A DNA stretch of 64,000 bases from Pseudolabrys taiwanensis (GCF_003367395.1 NZ_CP031417.1:5109501-5173500); one strand, 5' to 3'. Shown: positions 16,160-25,671, numbered from the stretch's first letter. Notes: generated by a model not told the origin, from the sequence alone. Program-made: numbers and translations.

Positions 16160-17809
16160 ATGACAGAGCTGCCCGCGCGTGAGGCGATGGAATTCGACGT
16201 GGTGGTTGTGGGCGCCGGTCCCTCGGGCCTGGCCGCCGCCATCCGTCTCAAGCAGATCAACGCGGATATTTCCGTGGTCGTGGTCGAGAAGGGTTCCGAG
16301 GTCGGCGCCCACATTCTGTCCGGCGCGGTGATCGATCCGGTCGGCCTCGACAAGCTGCTGCCGGACTGGCGCTCGGAGGATACGCCGATCACGACGACGG
16401 TCACCGACGACCGCTTCTATTGGCTGGGCCAGAGCGGCTCGGTGCGGCTGCCGAACCTCATGCTGCCGCCGCTGATGAGCAATCACGGCAAGTACATCGT
16501 GTCGCTCGGCAATGTCTGCCGCTGGCTGGCGACCAAAGCGGAAGCGCTCGGTGTCGAGATCTATCCGGGCTTCGCCGCGGCCGAGGTGCTCTACGACGAC
16601 AACGGCGCGGTGGTCGGCGTCGCCACCGGCGACATGGGCATCGGCAAGAGCGGCGAGCCGAACGCCAATTTCACCCGCGGCATGGAATTGCGCGCCAAGT
16701 ACACGTTGTTCGCGGAGGGCGCGCGCGGCAATCTCGGCAAGCAGCTTCTCGCGAAATTTAATCTGCAGGAAGGCCGCGAACCGCAGAAGTTCGGCATCGG
16801 CCTCAAGGAGCTGTGGCAGGTCGCGCCCGAGAAGCACAAGAAGGGGCTGGTGCAGCACTCGTTCGGCTGGCCGCTGGACAATTCGACCGGCGGCGGCTCG
16901 TTCCTCTATCACTTCGACGACAATCTGGTGTCGGTCGGCTTCGTCGTCCATCTCAACTATCAGAATCCTTATCTGTCGCCGTTCGAGGAATTCCAACGCT
17001 TCAAGACGCATCCGCTGGTGCGCGACACGTTCGAAGGCGGCAAGCGTCTCTCTTACGGCGCGCGCGCCATCACCGAAGGCGGCTATCAATCGGTGCCGAA
17101 GCTGACGTTCCCCGGCGGCGCGCTGATCGGCTGCGACGCCGGCTTCGTCAACGTGCCGCGCATCAAGGGCAGCCACAACGCCATGCTCTCCGGCATGCAG
17201 GCGGCGGAAGCCGCTGCCGCGGCGCTGGCAGGTGGCCGGGCGCATGACGAGCTTGCGGATTACGATGCCGGCTGGCGTGGCTCGGCGATTGGCCAAGATC
17301 TGTCGCGCGTGCGCAACGCCAAGCCGCTTTGGTCGAAATACGGAACGATGCTCGGCATCGGCCTTGGCGGTGTCGATATGTGGACGCGGACCCTCGGCTT
17401 CTCGCTGTTCGGCACCCTCAGCCACGGCAAGCCGGACTATGCGACGCTCAAGCCGGCGTCCGAATGCAAGCCGATCGCCTACCCCAAGCCGGACGGCAAG
17501 GTGACCTTCGACCGGCTCTCCTCGGTGTTTCTGTCCAACACCAACCACGAGGAAGACCAGCCGCCGCATCTGAAGGTCAAGGACATGGACCTGCAGAAGC
17601 GTTCCGAGCATGACGTCTATGCGGGGCCGTCATCCCGCTACTGCCCGGCCGGCGTGTACGAATGGGTGGAAGAGGGCGGCAATCCGAAATTCGTCATCAA
17701 TGCCCAGAACTGCGTCCACTGCAAAACGTGCGACATCAAAGATCCGAATCAGAACATTACCTGGGTTCCGCCGGAGGGTGCGGGCGGGCCGAATTATCCG
17801 AATATGTGA
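16160..17809 (+). CDS. etfD: Electron transfer flavoprotein-ubiquinone oxidoreductase
   Basis: A 549-aa ETF-QO, which passes electrons from ETF to ubiquinone during fatty-acid and amino-acid oxidation. The FAD motif VVVGAGPSGLAAAIRLKQI is near residues 14-32, with HILSGAVIDPVGLDKLLP following. The C-terminal 4Fe-4S domain has CPAGVYEW and NCVHCKTCDIKDPNQNITW, giving all four cluster cysteines. The start is the ATG after an AAGGGAG ribosome site. The protein is full length and is a peripheral inner-membrane protein in this family. Confidence 0.96.
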   Translation: MTELPAREAMEFDVVVVGAGPSGLAAAIRLKQINADISVVVVEKGSEVGAHILSGAVIDPVGLDKLLPDWRSEDTPITTTVTDDRFYWLGQSGSVRLPNLMLPPLMSNHGKYIVSLGNVCRWLATKAEALGVEIYPGFAAAEVLYDDNGAVVGVATGDMGIGKSGEPNANFTRGMELRAKYTLFAEGARGNLGKQLLAKFNLQEGREPQKFGIGLKELWQVAPEKHKKGLVQHSFGWPLDNSTGGGSFLYHFDDNLVSVGFVVHLNYQNPYLSPFEEFQRFKTHPLVRDTFEGGKRLSYGARAITEGGYQSVPKLTFPGGALIGCDAGFVNVPRIKGSHNAMLSGMQAAEAAAAALAGGRAHDELADYDAGWRGSAIGQDLSRVRNAKPLWSKYGTMLGIGLGGVDMWTRTLGFSLFGTLSHGKPDYATLKPASECKPIAYPKPDGKVTFDRLSSVFLSNTNHEEDQPPHLKVKDMDLQKRSEHDVYAGPSSRYCPAGVYEWVEEGGNPKFVINAQNCVHCKTCDIKDPNQNITWVPPEGAGGPNYPNM

Positions 17810-17977
17810 GCCGAAGCCGGTCCAGACGGCCACGATGCTGCCACACGGGGCCATTCAAGCTGCCGGTCTGCGCCGTCGATGGCTGTTCTTGCGGGGGCGG
17901 CGCAAAAAGTCCATTCTCGGCACAACCTCGGCGGTGCGTGAGCAGCCGGCCGCCATCGCCCATTTGGAGCGTCGCCA

Positions 17978-19717
17978 GTGAATTCTTGGAGCCTCGGCCG
18001 GTACTTTGCCGGCACCGCGCTCGCCGCCCTGTTGGCGGCGGCACCGATCGAGCTTGCCGCTCAGCCGAGCGACCAAGACCTGATCGGGCTGACGGCATCG
18101 GGCAGCTATCTCGCCGCCCGCCATGCCGGGCAGATGCGTGATGCCGCCGCCGCCGCCGCTTACTACCGGGTGGCGCTCAACCGCGACCCCAAGAACGGCG
18201 AGTTGCTCGATCGTACCTTCCTGTCGCTGCTGGTCGGCGGCAACATCGATGACGCGGTCAAATACGCCGACCGGGTTGCGGCGGCCGACAAGAGCGATCG
18301 CGTCGCGCGCCTCGTGCTTGGCGTGAACGCACTGAAGAAGAAGCAGTACACCGCCGCCCGTCGCGAACTGTCGCAGTCGGTGCGCGGCCCGATCACCGAT
18401 CTGACCGCGACCTTGTTGTCGTCGTGGGCGCAGTTCGGAGCCAAAGATACCAAGGGCGCGGTAGCGGCGATCGATCGTCTCGCCGGTCCCGACTGGTACG
18501 CGATCTTCAAGGATCTGCACGCCGGCATGATTCTCGATCTCGCCGGGCAGGAGAAGGAAGCCGGCAAGCGGTTTGAGCGCGCCTACAAAGCCGACGCCTC
18601 CGCGCTGCGCGTGGTCGAGGCCTATGGCAGCTGGCTGTCGCGCAACAAGTCGCCGCAGGAGGCGCTGGCGGTCTACGAGGCCTTCGACAAGGTGCTGCCG
18701 CGCCATCCGCTGATCGTCGACGCGATGACCAAGCTCAAGGCCGGCGAGAAGCTGCCGATCCTGGTATCGTCGGCGCAGGCCGGCGCCGCCGAGGCGCTTT
18801 ATGGCCTCGGTGCTTCGCTCGGCCGCCGCGGCGGCGAGGATCTGGGGCTCGTCTATCTCCAGCTCGCGCTGCACCTCTCGCCGAATCATCCGTTGGCGCT
18901 GCTGTCGCTCGCCGATCTGTACGAGTCGCTGAAGAAGCCGGAACTGGCGATCAAGGCTTACGAGCGCGTCCCCGCGAGCTCGCCGCTGCATCGCAACGCC
19001 GAGATCCAGATGGCGGCGAACCTCGACACGCTCGATCGCTCCGACGAGGCCGAGAAACACCTTCAGGCGCTGATCAAGCGGCATCCCGACGACATCGAAG
19101 CGGTCATGGCGCTCGGCAATGTGCTGCGCGGGCACAAGAAGTTCGCCGAATGCGCCGACGTCTATTCCAAGGGCGTCGATCTCATCAAGAACCCGGAAAA
19201 GTCGAACTGGGTGATCTTCTATTTCCGCGGCATCTGCTACGAGCGCTCGAAGCAGTGGCCGAAGTCGGAAGCCGATCTCAAGAAGGCGCTGGAGCTCTAC
19301 CCCGATCAGCCGCACGTGCTCAATTATCTCGGCTATTCGTGGATCGATCAGGGCGTGAACCTCGACGAGGGCATGTCCATGATCAAGAAAGCCGTGCAGC
19401 AGCGCCCGGACGACGGCTACATCGTCGACTCGCTCGGTTGGGCCTATTACCGCATCGGCAATTACGACGAGGCGGTGAAGCAGCTCGAACGTGCGATCGA
19501 GCTCAAGCCGGAAGATCCGACCATCAACGATCACCTCGGCGACGCCTATTGGCGCGTCGGCCGTGAGCTCGAGGCGCGCTTCCAATGGGCGCATGCGCGC
19601 GATCTCAAGCCCGAGCCGGAAGAACTGCCGAAGATCGAAGAGAAGCTGAAGAACGGTCTCGCTGCCGAAAGCTCCAACCAGGCCAAGGCGACGAAGAAGA
19701 CCGGCGACGGCGGCTGA
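17978..19717 (+). CDS. Secreted tetratricopeptide-repeat protein
   Basis: A 579-aa protein with a signal peptide (AALLAAAPIELAA, cleavage near residue 30) and TPR units through most of its length. The clearest are near residues 120-160, 270-330 and 420-560 (for example HVLNYLGYSWIDQG, DDGYIVDSLGWAYYRIGNYDEAVKQLE and PTINDHLGDAYWRVGRELEA). The C-terminal half resembles tetratricopeptide proteins that precede ispE in many Rhizobiales. It probably scaffolds envelope proteins. The start is a GTG 8 nt after a GGAG site. The last 20 residues are Lys/Ala-rich. Confidence 0.85.
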   Translation: MNSWSLGRYFAGTALAALLAAAPIELAAQPSDQDLIGLTASGSYLAARHAGQMRDAAAAAAYYRVALNRDPKNGELLDRTFLSLLVGGNIDDAVKYADRVAAADKSDRVARLVLGVNALKKKQYTAARRELSQSVRGPITDLTATLLSSWAQFGAKDTKGAVAAIDRLAGPDWYAIFKDLHAGMILDLAGQEKEAGKRFERAYKADASALRVVEAYGSWLSRNKSPQEALAVYEAFDKVLPRHPLIVDAMTKLKAGEKLPILVSSAQAGAAEALYGLGASLGRRGGEDLGLVYLQLALHLSPNHPLALLSLADLYESLKKPELAIKAYERVPASSPLHRNAEIQMAANLDTLDRSDEAEKHLQALIKRHPDDIEAVMALGNVLRGHKKFAECADVYSKGVDLIKNPEKSNWVIFYFRGICYERSKQWPKSEADLKKALELYPDQPHVLNYLGYSWIDQGVNLDEGMSMIKKAVQQRPDDGYIVDSLGWAYYRIGNYDEAVKQLERAIELKPEDPTINDHLGDAYWRVGRELEARFQWAHARDLKPEPEELPKIEEKLKNGLAAESSNQAKATKKTGDGG

Positions 19718-19729
19718 GTTCTTTCCCTC

Positions 19730-19879
19730 CTCCCGCATAGCGGTGGGGAGAATCGACCGCGCAAGCGAAGCGATGCGCGGCCGGGGTGGGGCGTCTTCGA
19801 TTGGCTGCGTAGAACCATTTGCCTCACCCCCGGCCCGTCCCCCACCACTCGCAAGAGCTCTTGGGGGGAGGGAAGGAGA
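19730..19879. repeat. Long imperfect palindrome before ispE
   Basis: A left arm (CCCTCCTCCCGC..GGTGGGGAG..GGCCGGGGTGGGGCG) faces a complementary right arm (CCTCACCCCCGGCC..CCCCCACC..GGGGGGAGGG), with smaller hairpins inside each. It fills the 200-bp gap between the TPR gene and ispE. It shares its arm pattern with 10393-10529. Confidence 0.7.
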
Positions 19880-19925
19880 TGCGTCGGCGCGTTTCTTTAA
19901 TCAGGCATTTCAAGGTTTATTGCGC

Positions 19926-20783
19926 GTGACCTCGCTGGTCGAACAGGCTCCTGCCAAGATCAATCTGACGCTGCGTATCGTCGGACGCCGCGCCGACGGC
20001 TATCACCTGCTGGAAAGCCTGGTCGTCTTCGCGACCGTTGGCGACAAGGTGCGTCTCGAGCCCGGCGTCCCGCTCGGCCTCGATATCAGCGGCCCCTATG
20101 CCGGGGCCTGCGGCCGCGCCGCCGACAATCTGGTGCTCAAGGCCGTGGCCGCGCTGAGTGAGCGTGTGCCGGGTCTCAAGGCGGGTCATTTCCATCTCGA
20201 AAAGAATCTGCCGGTGGCCGCGGGTATTGGTGGCGGCTCGTCCGATGCCGCGGCGGCTTTGCGGTTGCTCGCGCGTGCCAATGGCGTCCTGGCCGACGAT
20301 CCGCATCTGGCCGCTGCCGCGCTCGCGGTCGGCGCCGACGTGCCGGTCTGCCTCGATCCGCGTCCGCGCATCATGCGCGGGATCGGTGAGGATCTGTCGG
20401 AAGCGCTTTGGTTGCCCGAGTTGTTCGGCGTCCTCGTCAATCCGGGCGTGCCGCTGACGACACGCGACGTCTTCGCGAAGCTCTCGTTGGAGCGCACCAG
20501 CAAGAAGCCGCTCACGGCGCCGCCGAACTGGTCGGAAGGGGTGATCGATTATCTCACCGCGCACGGCAACGATCTCACCGAGGCCGCGGTGGCCTGTGCG
20601 CCGGCGGTCGGGGAGGTTCTGGCGACGCTCGCCGCGCTGCCGGGCGTTCTGCTGGCGCGCATGTCGGGCTCGGGCTCGACCTGCTTTGCGCTTTTGCCGA
20701 CGGCCGCGGAAGCCGCTGCGGTCGCGGCGCAACTCCGGAGCGAGCATCCGCGCTGGTGGGTCGCCGATACCGTCTTCGGTTAG
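19926..20783 (+). CDS. ispE: 4-diphosphocytidyl-2-C-methyl-D-erythritol kinase
   Basis: A 285-aa GHMP kinase of the non-mevalonate isoprenoid pathway. The N-terminus EQAPAKINLTLRIVGRRADGYHLLESLV is diagnostic for IspE, and the ATP loop is PVAAGIGGGSSDAAAALRLL. MSGSGSTCFAL is the third GHMP motif. No ATG fits; the GTG at 19926 (10 nt after AAGG) is chosen, and a TTG at 19920 is the alternative. The polyprenyl synthase at 21277 uses products of this pathway. Confidence 0.93.
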   Translation: MTSLVEQAPAKINLTLRIVGRRADGYHLLESLVVFATVGDKVRLEPGVPLGLDISGPYAGACGRAADNLVLKAVAALSERVPGLKAGHFHLEKNLPVAAGIGGGSSDAAAALRLLARANGVLADDPHLAAAALAVGADVPVCLDPRPRIMRGIGEDLSEALWLPELFGVLVNPGVPLTTRDVFAKLSLERTSKKPLTAPPNWSEGVIDYLTAHGNDLTEAAVACAPAVGEVLATLAALPGVLLARMSGSGSTCFALLPTAAEAAAVAAQLRSEHPRWWVADTVFG

Positions 20784-20907
20784 CCGTACGACCGCGACAT
20801 TTATCCGTGTCTTCGAATCGTTGTGTCTTCGAAATGACCGTTTTGACGGGAACGGTTGCCAAGCCGCCGAATTGCCGATAGGCACCGGCGCGTCAGTGGA
20901 GAGAACC

Positions 20908-21204
20908 ATGAAAGTCCGTTGGCTTATCGTTGCCGTTGCGGCCTTGGGCGTCGTCGCCGCCAATGCGGCCGTTGCCAAGCCGCGCAAGGCCAAGACACCG
21001 CCGCGCGCGGCCGCCTGTGTCGACGGGCCCTATCAGTTCTCGTGGGATTTTCTCCTGCCCGGCAATCACGGCCCGCAGCCGAACGGTTGCGCGCCGCCGG
21101 TGTATCAGTACGGCCGCTATATCGGTCAGGATCCGGACCCGAACATCCGCTTCCAGCTCATGCGCGATCCGGCCACCGGCTACTCGGGCGAATTCTCGCG
21201 CTAA
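20908..21204 (+). CDS. Small secreted protein of unknown function
   Basis: A 98-aa protein with a clear signal peptide (LIVAVAALGVVAANAAVA) and a mature part with two Cys, VDGPYQFSWDFLLPGN and NIRFQLMRDPATGYSGEFSR. GGAGAG lies just before the ATG. I do not recognise the family. The two cysteines could form a disulfide in the periplasm. It sits between ispE and the convergent polyprenyl synthase gene with its own ribosome site. Confidence 0.7.
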   Translation: MKVRWLIVAVAALGVVAANAAVAKPRKAKTPPRAAACVDGPYQFSWDFLLPGNHGPQPNGCAPPVYQYGRYIGQDPDPNIRFQLMRDPATGYSGEFSR

Positions 21205-21276
21205 GCGCCGTGTCCTGTAGGGCCGGCTAAGCCGCGCCATCGGCGCGCTTGCGCTACGGCGTGTCGTACAAGAAAC

Positions 21277-22287
21277 TCAGTGCGCGCGCGCGATCGAGAA
21301 ATCGACGGCTTCTTCGAGCGCCTGCTTGATCGGTGAATCGGGCGCGAGCGCCAGCGCGTCCTTGGCGATGGCGCCGTAATGGCGCGCGCGACCGAGCGTG
21401 TCCTCGATCGCGTGATGCTTGGCCATCATCGCCATCGCGGCGTCGAGATCGCCGTCCTCGACCTTGCCCTCGACCAGTGTGCGATTCCAGAAGGCGCGTT
21501 CGCTTTCGGTGCCGCGCCGGAACGACAGCACGACCGGCAGCGTGATCTTGCCTTCGCGGAAATCGTCACCGACGTTCTTGCCGAGCTTGGCGGACTTGCC
21601 GCCGTAGTCGAGCGCGTCGTCGACGAGCTGGAAGGCGATGCCAAGGTTCATCCCGAACGAGCGGCAGGCGGCCTGTTCGGCCTTCTCCTTGTTGGCGAGC
21701 GCGGGGCCGACCTCGCAGGCGGCGGCGAACAGCTCCGCCGTCTTGGCGCGGATCACGGCGAGGTATTCGTCTTCGTTGGTGGCCGTGTTGTTGGCGGTGC
21801 CGAGCTGCATCACTTCGCCTTCGGCGATGACAGCCGCCGCCGAGGAAAGAATGTCGAGCGCGTGCAGATTGCCGACCTCGACCATCATCTTGAATGCCTG
21901 GCCGAGCAGGAAATCGCCGACCAGCACGCTCGCCTCGTTACCCCACACCATGCGGGCCGCGAGCTTGCCGCGGCGCATGTCGCTTTCGTCGACGACGTCG
22001 TCGTGCAGCAGCGTCGCGGTGTGCATGAATTCGACGGCGGCGGCGAGCTTGATGTGGCCGTCGCCGGAATAGCCGGCGAGCTTGGCCATCGCCAGCGTCA
22101 GCATCGGCCGTAGCCGCTTGCCGCCCGACGCGATGAGGTGGTTCGCCACCTCCGGGATCATCGTTACCTCTGAGCCGGTCCGGGCGAGAATGGTCGCATT
22201 GACGCGTTCCATGTCCGCAGCCACGAGGTCGACGAGGCGGTTGAGCCCAGCGGGACGCGGACTCTCGAAAGGAACGACGACGGCCAA
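21277..22287 (-). CDS. ispB: Polyprenyl diphosphate synthase (octaprenyl type)
   Basis: A 336-aa all-helical trans-prenyltransferase. The first aspartate-rich motif is in LLHDDVVDESDMRRG and the second in QLVDDALDYGGKSAKLGKN, with GGKRLRPML upstream. Together these fit long-chain (C40-C50) synthases that make the ubiquinone side chain. The small residues ahead of the first motif (FMHTATLLHDD) favour long products, but chain length cannot be fixed by eye. It is divergent from the GT2 gene. Confidence 0.92.
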   Translation of the reverse strand: MAVVVPFESPRPAGLNRLVDLVAADMERVNATILARTGSEVTMIPEVANHLIASGGKRLRPMLTLAMAKLAGYSGDGHIKLAAAVEFMHTATLLHDDVVDESDMRRGKLAARMVWGNEASVLVGDFLLGQAFKMMVEVGNLHALDILSSAAAVIAEGEVMQLGTANNTATNEDEYLAVIRAKTAELFAAACEVGPALANKEKAEQAACRSFGMNLGIAFQLVDDALDYGGKSAKLGKNVGDDFREGKITLPVVLSFRRGTESERAFWNRTLVEGKVEDGDLDAAMAMMAKHHAIEDTLGRARHYGAIAKDALALAPDSPIKQALEEAVDFSIARAH

Positions 22288-22403
22288 TGCAGATCTCCAG
22301 GTTCAAGCGGGCGCGAGCATAGAAACGCTGTGTTAACGCGGCAAGTGCGTTACATTGCGGTCACTGCGAGTTGAAGCGCCGGTTACGGCAAGAGGGGCTC
22401 CGG

Positions 22404-23393
22404 GTGGCGACAGAATCTACAACCTCCGCGACGGCCGACGGTTCGGCCCGCCTTGCGGGCTATAAGATCGCCGTGCTGGTCCCTTGCTACAACGAGGAGG
22501 TGGCCGTCGCCAAGGTGGTCGGGGATTTCCGCGCCGCGCTGCCCGAGGCCACGGTCTTCGTTTACGACAATAATTCCACGGACAATACGGTCGCAGCCGC
22601 GCGCGCGGCCGGCGCCGAGGTCTATCGCGAGACCCGTCAGGGCAAGGGTTTTGTGGTGCGCCGGATGTTCACCGACGTGGAGGCCGATATCTACGTACTG
22701 GTGGACGGCGATGCGACATACGATGCGCCGAGCGTACGCAAGATGATCGCGCGCCTCGTCGATGAGCGCCTCGACATGGTGGTCGGTAGCCGCGTCCATC
22801 GCGAAAAGGCCGCCTACCGCGCGGGCCACGAGACCGGCAACCGTCTGCTCACGCGCTTCGTCGCCTCGGTTTTCGGCCCGAGCTTCAACGACATGCTGTC
22901 GGGCTATCGGGTGTTTTCCCGGCGTTTCGTGAAGTCCTTTCCGGTGCTGTCCGGCGGCTTCGAGATCGAGACGGAGCTGACCATTCACGCGCTCGAGCTT
23001 GGTCTGGCCGTGGCCGAGATCGACACGCCTTACTACGCAAGACTGGAAGGCTCGAGCTCCAAGCTCAACACGTGGCGCGATGGCTTCCGCATCTTGTGGA
23101 CGATCCTGCAGCTTTATCGGGCCGAGCGGCCGCTGCCGTTTTTCAGCGCCGTCGGGTTCGCGCTGGCGATCGTATCGGTGGCGCTGGCGGTGCCGATCGT
23201 CATCACCTTCGTCGAAACCGGCATGGTGCCGCGTTTGCCGACCGCTATTCTGTCGACCGGCCTGATGCTGGTGGCGTTTCTGTCATTCGCCGTCGGCCTG
23301 GTGCTCGACACCGTGACGCGCGGGCGCCGCGAGATGAAGCTTTTGGCTTTCCTCGCGCTGCGCGGGCCCGGCGATGAATGGCGGCGCAACTGA
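22404..23393 (+). CDS. Family 2 glycosyltransferase with C-terminal membrane helices
   Basis: A 329-aa GT2 enzyme of the DPM1/GtrB kind. It has VLVPCYNEEVAVAKVV at the start, FVYDNNSTDNT, VLVDGDATYD (the DxD site) and SGYRVFSRRFVKSFP. Two hydrophobic helices lie near residues 245-265 and 280-305. Such enzymes load sugars onto polyprenyl phosphate. The GTG at 22404, 7 nt after AGAGGGG, is the best start; a TTG at 22371 is possible. Its stop overlaps the next gene (TGATG). Confidence 0.87.
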   Translation: MATESTTSATADGSARLAGYKIAVLVPCYNEEVAVAKVVGDFRAALPEATVFVYDNNSTDNTVAAARAAGAEVYRETRQGKGFVVRRMFTDVEADIYVLVDGDATYDAPSVRKMIARLVDERLDMVVGSRVHREKAAYRAGHETGNRLLTRFVASVFGPSFNDMLSGYRVFSRRFVKSFPVLSGGFEIETELTIHALELGLAVAEIDTPYYARLEGSSSKLNTWRDGFRILWTILQLYRAERPLPFFSAVGFALAIVSVALAVPIVITFVETGMVPRLPTAILSTGLMLVAFLSFAVGLVLDTVTRGRREMKLLAFLALRGPGDEWRRN

Positions 23394-23623
23394 TGCGTGA
23401 GATCGTGCGCACCAACGATGCCGTGCTGGTCACCGCGATCGAGGCGCTGCTGAAGGCCGCCAACATCCATCATCTGGTGCTCGATCAGAACATGAGCGTG
23501 CTCGAAGGCTCGCTCGGTGTGCTGCCGCGCCGCATCCTGGTGCCCGACGAATTGGAAGCGCAGGCGCGGCGGCTCTTGCAGGAAGCCGGGCTCGGCCACG
23601 AATTGCGCGGCGATGAGCGCTGA
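23393..23623 (+). CDS. DUF2007-type small protein
   Basis: A 76-aa protein with the DUF2007 pattern: an early ELL/EALLKAANI region, HHLVLDQNMSVLEGSLG and RRILVPDELEAQARRLLQEAG. Members are annotated as putative signal-transducing proteins; the function is not established. The ATG overlaps the stop of the GT2 gene by one base. The end overlaps the following methyltransferase by 11 bases, so the three genes form one translational unit. Confidence 0.88.
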   Translation: MREIVRTNDAVLVTAIEALLKAANIHHLVLDQNMSVLEGSLGVLPRRILVPDELEAQARRLLQEAGLGHELRGDER

Positions 23624-24389
23624 ACGCGTGACCTTGGAAACGAGCGAAGACGCTGTGCTCGGCGGCCGGCTGCGGCTGCGGCAACCCTTACGCGGTCATC
23701 GCGTCGGACACGATGCCATCCTGCTCGCCGCCTTTACGGATGCGCAGGCGGGTCAGCACGCGGTCGACTTCGGCGCCGGTGTCGGCGGCGCCGGCCTTGC
23801 CCTGGCGCGGCGGATCGCAGGGTTACAGGCGACGTTGGTCGAGATCGACCCGGTGCTGGCCGCGCTCGCCGGACAGAATGCCGCGCTGAACGGCCTTGCG
23901 GAGCGGGTGAACGCGGTTGCCGCCGACGTCGCGGACGCCCCGGGCTTGACCGCTGCCGGGCTCGCCGCCGAGAGCGTCGATTGCGTGCTGATGAACCCGC
24001 CCTTCAACGACCCGCGGCGACAAAATGTCTCGCCGGACCCGCGACGCCGGCTCGCGCATGTTGCGGATCCGGACCTGCTCGGCCGCTGGGTGGAAAGCGC
24101 AGCGCGGCTGCTGAAGCCTGAGGGGCGACTGACGCTGATCTGGCGCGCGGAGGGCTTGCCCGGGGTGCTCGAAGTCCTGGCGCCGGTGTTCGGCGCGGTG
24201 TCGGTGCTGCCGGTCTATCCGCGTCCGGGCGCGGCGGCGATCAGGGTGTTGGTTCGGGCGGTGAAGGGCGAGAGCGCTGGACACCAGAATCATGCCGGGC
24301 TCGTCCTCAACGGCAGCGATGGACGTCCAACGGTGGCGGCGGAGAACATACTGCGCGGTGGCGAAGCTCTCGGCCCTGCTCGTTTTTAA
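23613..24389 (+). CDS. TrmN6-like SAM-dependent methyltransferase
   Basis: A 258-aa class I methyltransferase. RQPLRGHRVGHDAILLAAF and VDFGAGVGGAGLAL make the SAM loop and NPPFND the catalytic motif. This matches the tRNA1(Val) adenine-37 N6-methyltransferase group (YfiC/TrmN6) that follows DUF2007 in many Alphaproteobacteria. The tRNA target is inferred from the group. The start overlaps the DUF2007 gene. The last 40 residues are not typical of the fold and may be a lineage extension. Confidence 0.85.
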   Translation: MSAERVTLETSEDAVLGGRLRLRQPLRGHRVGHDAILLAAFTDAQAGQHAVDFGAGVGGAGLALARRIAGLQATLVEIDPVLAALAGQNAALNGLAERVNAVAADVADAPGLTAAGLAAESVDCVLMNPPFNDPRRQNVSPDPRRRLAHVADPDLLGRWVESAARLLKPEGRLTLIWRAEGLPGVLEVLAPVFGAVSVLPVYPRPGAAAIRVLVRAVKGESAGHQNHAGLVLNGSDGRPTVAAENILRGGEALGPARF

Positions 24390-24414
24390 GGCGGAATTTA
24401 TGCGCCTCGACTGC

Positions 24415-24561
24415 CTAAACTCTGCGCCGCAGCGGCACAAATCCTCGCCAGCGACGCTGGCCGAGCTGGCGTCTCAACCGACCGAGGTTCTCCTCCGTCA
24501 GGTAAGAAAGGCCAATAACGCTGGCGATTAGCACGATCAAAAGAGTGATCTTCGGGTCCAT
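24415..24561 (-). CDS. 48-aa membrane protein
   Basis: The reverse strand encodes 48 residues: MDPK, one hydrophobic helix (ITLLIVLIASVIGLSYL), then a strongly basic tail rich in Arg (RLRRQLGQRRW). A GAGAGACC site precedes the ATG at 24559-24561. The helix-plus-basic-tail layout is that of small rhizobial inner-membrane proteins of unknown role. It lies in a 400-bp gap otherwise without genes. Confidence 0.5.
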   Translation of the reverse strand: MDPKITLLIVLIASVIGLSYLTEENLGRLRRQLGQRRWRGFVPLRRRV

Positions 24562-24789
24562 CGACTGGTCTCTCGCGTGCCGCCGCTTCGCGCGGCGGTT
24601 GTTTCGCTGCAAAAAGCATTCCATAGGTAATGCGTGGCAAAATGTGGGAATCTGCTCTCACGTTTGCGTCACTTCGCAGTGACCATCGTCGCAGTCCTTC
24701 GCCTTGCGCCGTTACCGATGGCGTGCCTTTGACATCGACAGGGTCGGTGCCTACTTGCTTTCGACTGCAACGCATTGAGCGGGAATTGG

Positions 24790-25671
24790 ATGCCAAACTT
24801 TTTTTCACGCCTGCTCGATTTTTTGGGACCGCTGGTGCCGTCGCGCTTCCGCGCCGACATTCCGGTGGTGCCGGTGGTACGTCTGTCCGGCGTTATCGGC
24901 GTCACCACACCGCTGCGGCCGGGTCTCATGCTCGCCAACGTCGCTCGCGTGCTGGAGCGTGCCTTCGACGTGCGCAATGCGCGGGCCGTGGCGCTGATCA
25001 TCAATTCGCCCGGCGGCTCGCCGGCGCAGTCGCATCTCATCTTCCGCCGTATCCGCGATCTCGCGGCCGATAAGAAGATTCCCGTGCTGGCCTTCATCGA
25101 GGATGTCGGCGCGTCCGGCGGTTACATGTTGGCCTGCGCCGGCGACGAGATCATCTGCGATCCCTTCTCCATCGTCGGCTCGATCGGCGTGGTCGGCGGT
25201 TCGTTCGGCTTCGTTGAACTGATGGAGAAGGTTGGCATCGAGCGGCGGCTCTATACCTCGGGCGATCGCAAGGTGATGCTCGACCCGTTCCTGCCGGAGA
25301 AGCCTGACGACGTTGCGCGTATCAAGGCGGTGCAGAAAGATATCCATGAGCATTTCATCGCGCTGGTGAAGGAGCGCCGCGGCTCGAAGCTCAAGGGCGA
25401 CGATCAGACGCTGTTCTCCGGCGAGTTCTGGACCGCGCAGGCGGCAATCGATTTCGGCCTCGCCGACCGCGTCGGCGATCTGCGGACGACGTTACGCGCG
25501 CGCTATGGCGAGAAAGTCCGCACGCCGTTGATCGAGGCCGAGCGCAGTCTGCTGGGGCGCAAGTTGTCGGGTGTCGGACTGGCCAAGTTTGCCGCGGCGG
25601 AAAGCACCTTTGCCGACGATGTCATTTCGGCGCTGGAAACCCGCGCCGTTTGGTCGCGTTACGGTTTGTAG
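24790..25671 (+). CDS. S49-family signal peptide peptidase-like serine protease
   Basis: A 293-aa SppA/SohB-type protease. INSPGGSPAQS is the oxyanion loop, DVGASGGYMLACAGDEI holds the catalytic Ser, and YTSGDRKVMLDPF holds the general-base Lys. It is short, like SohB-type members, with a single N-terminal hydrophobic patch. The ATG at 24790 is used; a TTG at 24775 would add five residues. It degrades remnant signal peptides or membrane proteins in its family. A 66-aa gene follows 73 nt later. Confidence 0.92.
   Translation: MPNFFSRLLDFLGPLVPSRFRADIPVVPVVRLSGVIGVTTPLRPGLMLANVARVLERAFDVRNARAVALIINSPGGSPAQSHLIFRRIRDLAADKKIPVLAFIEDVGASGGYMLACAGDEIICDPFSIVGSIGVVGGSFGFVELMEKVGIERRLYTSGDRKVMLDPFLPEKPDDVARIKAVQKDIHEHFIALVKERRGSKLKGDDQTLFSGEFWTAQAAIDFGLADRVGDLRTTLRARYGEKVRTPLIEAERSLLGRKLSGVGLAKFAAAESTFADDVISALETRAVWSRYGL

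Noticed and set aside
16061..17611. 516-codon reverse frame opposite the ETF-QO gene
   Set aside because: Antisense shadow of a clear enzyme; the translation has no recognisable motif and no ribosome site.
17855..19738. 627-codon reverse frame opposite the TPR gene
   Set aside because: Antisense shadow; the forward frame has a signal peptide and regular TPR units.
23378..23392. Upstream ATG for the DUF2007 gene inside the GT2 gene
   Set aside because: The ATG overlapping the GT2 stop (TGATG) gives the usual coupling and family length; the earlier one lacks a ribosome site.
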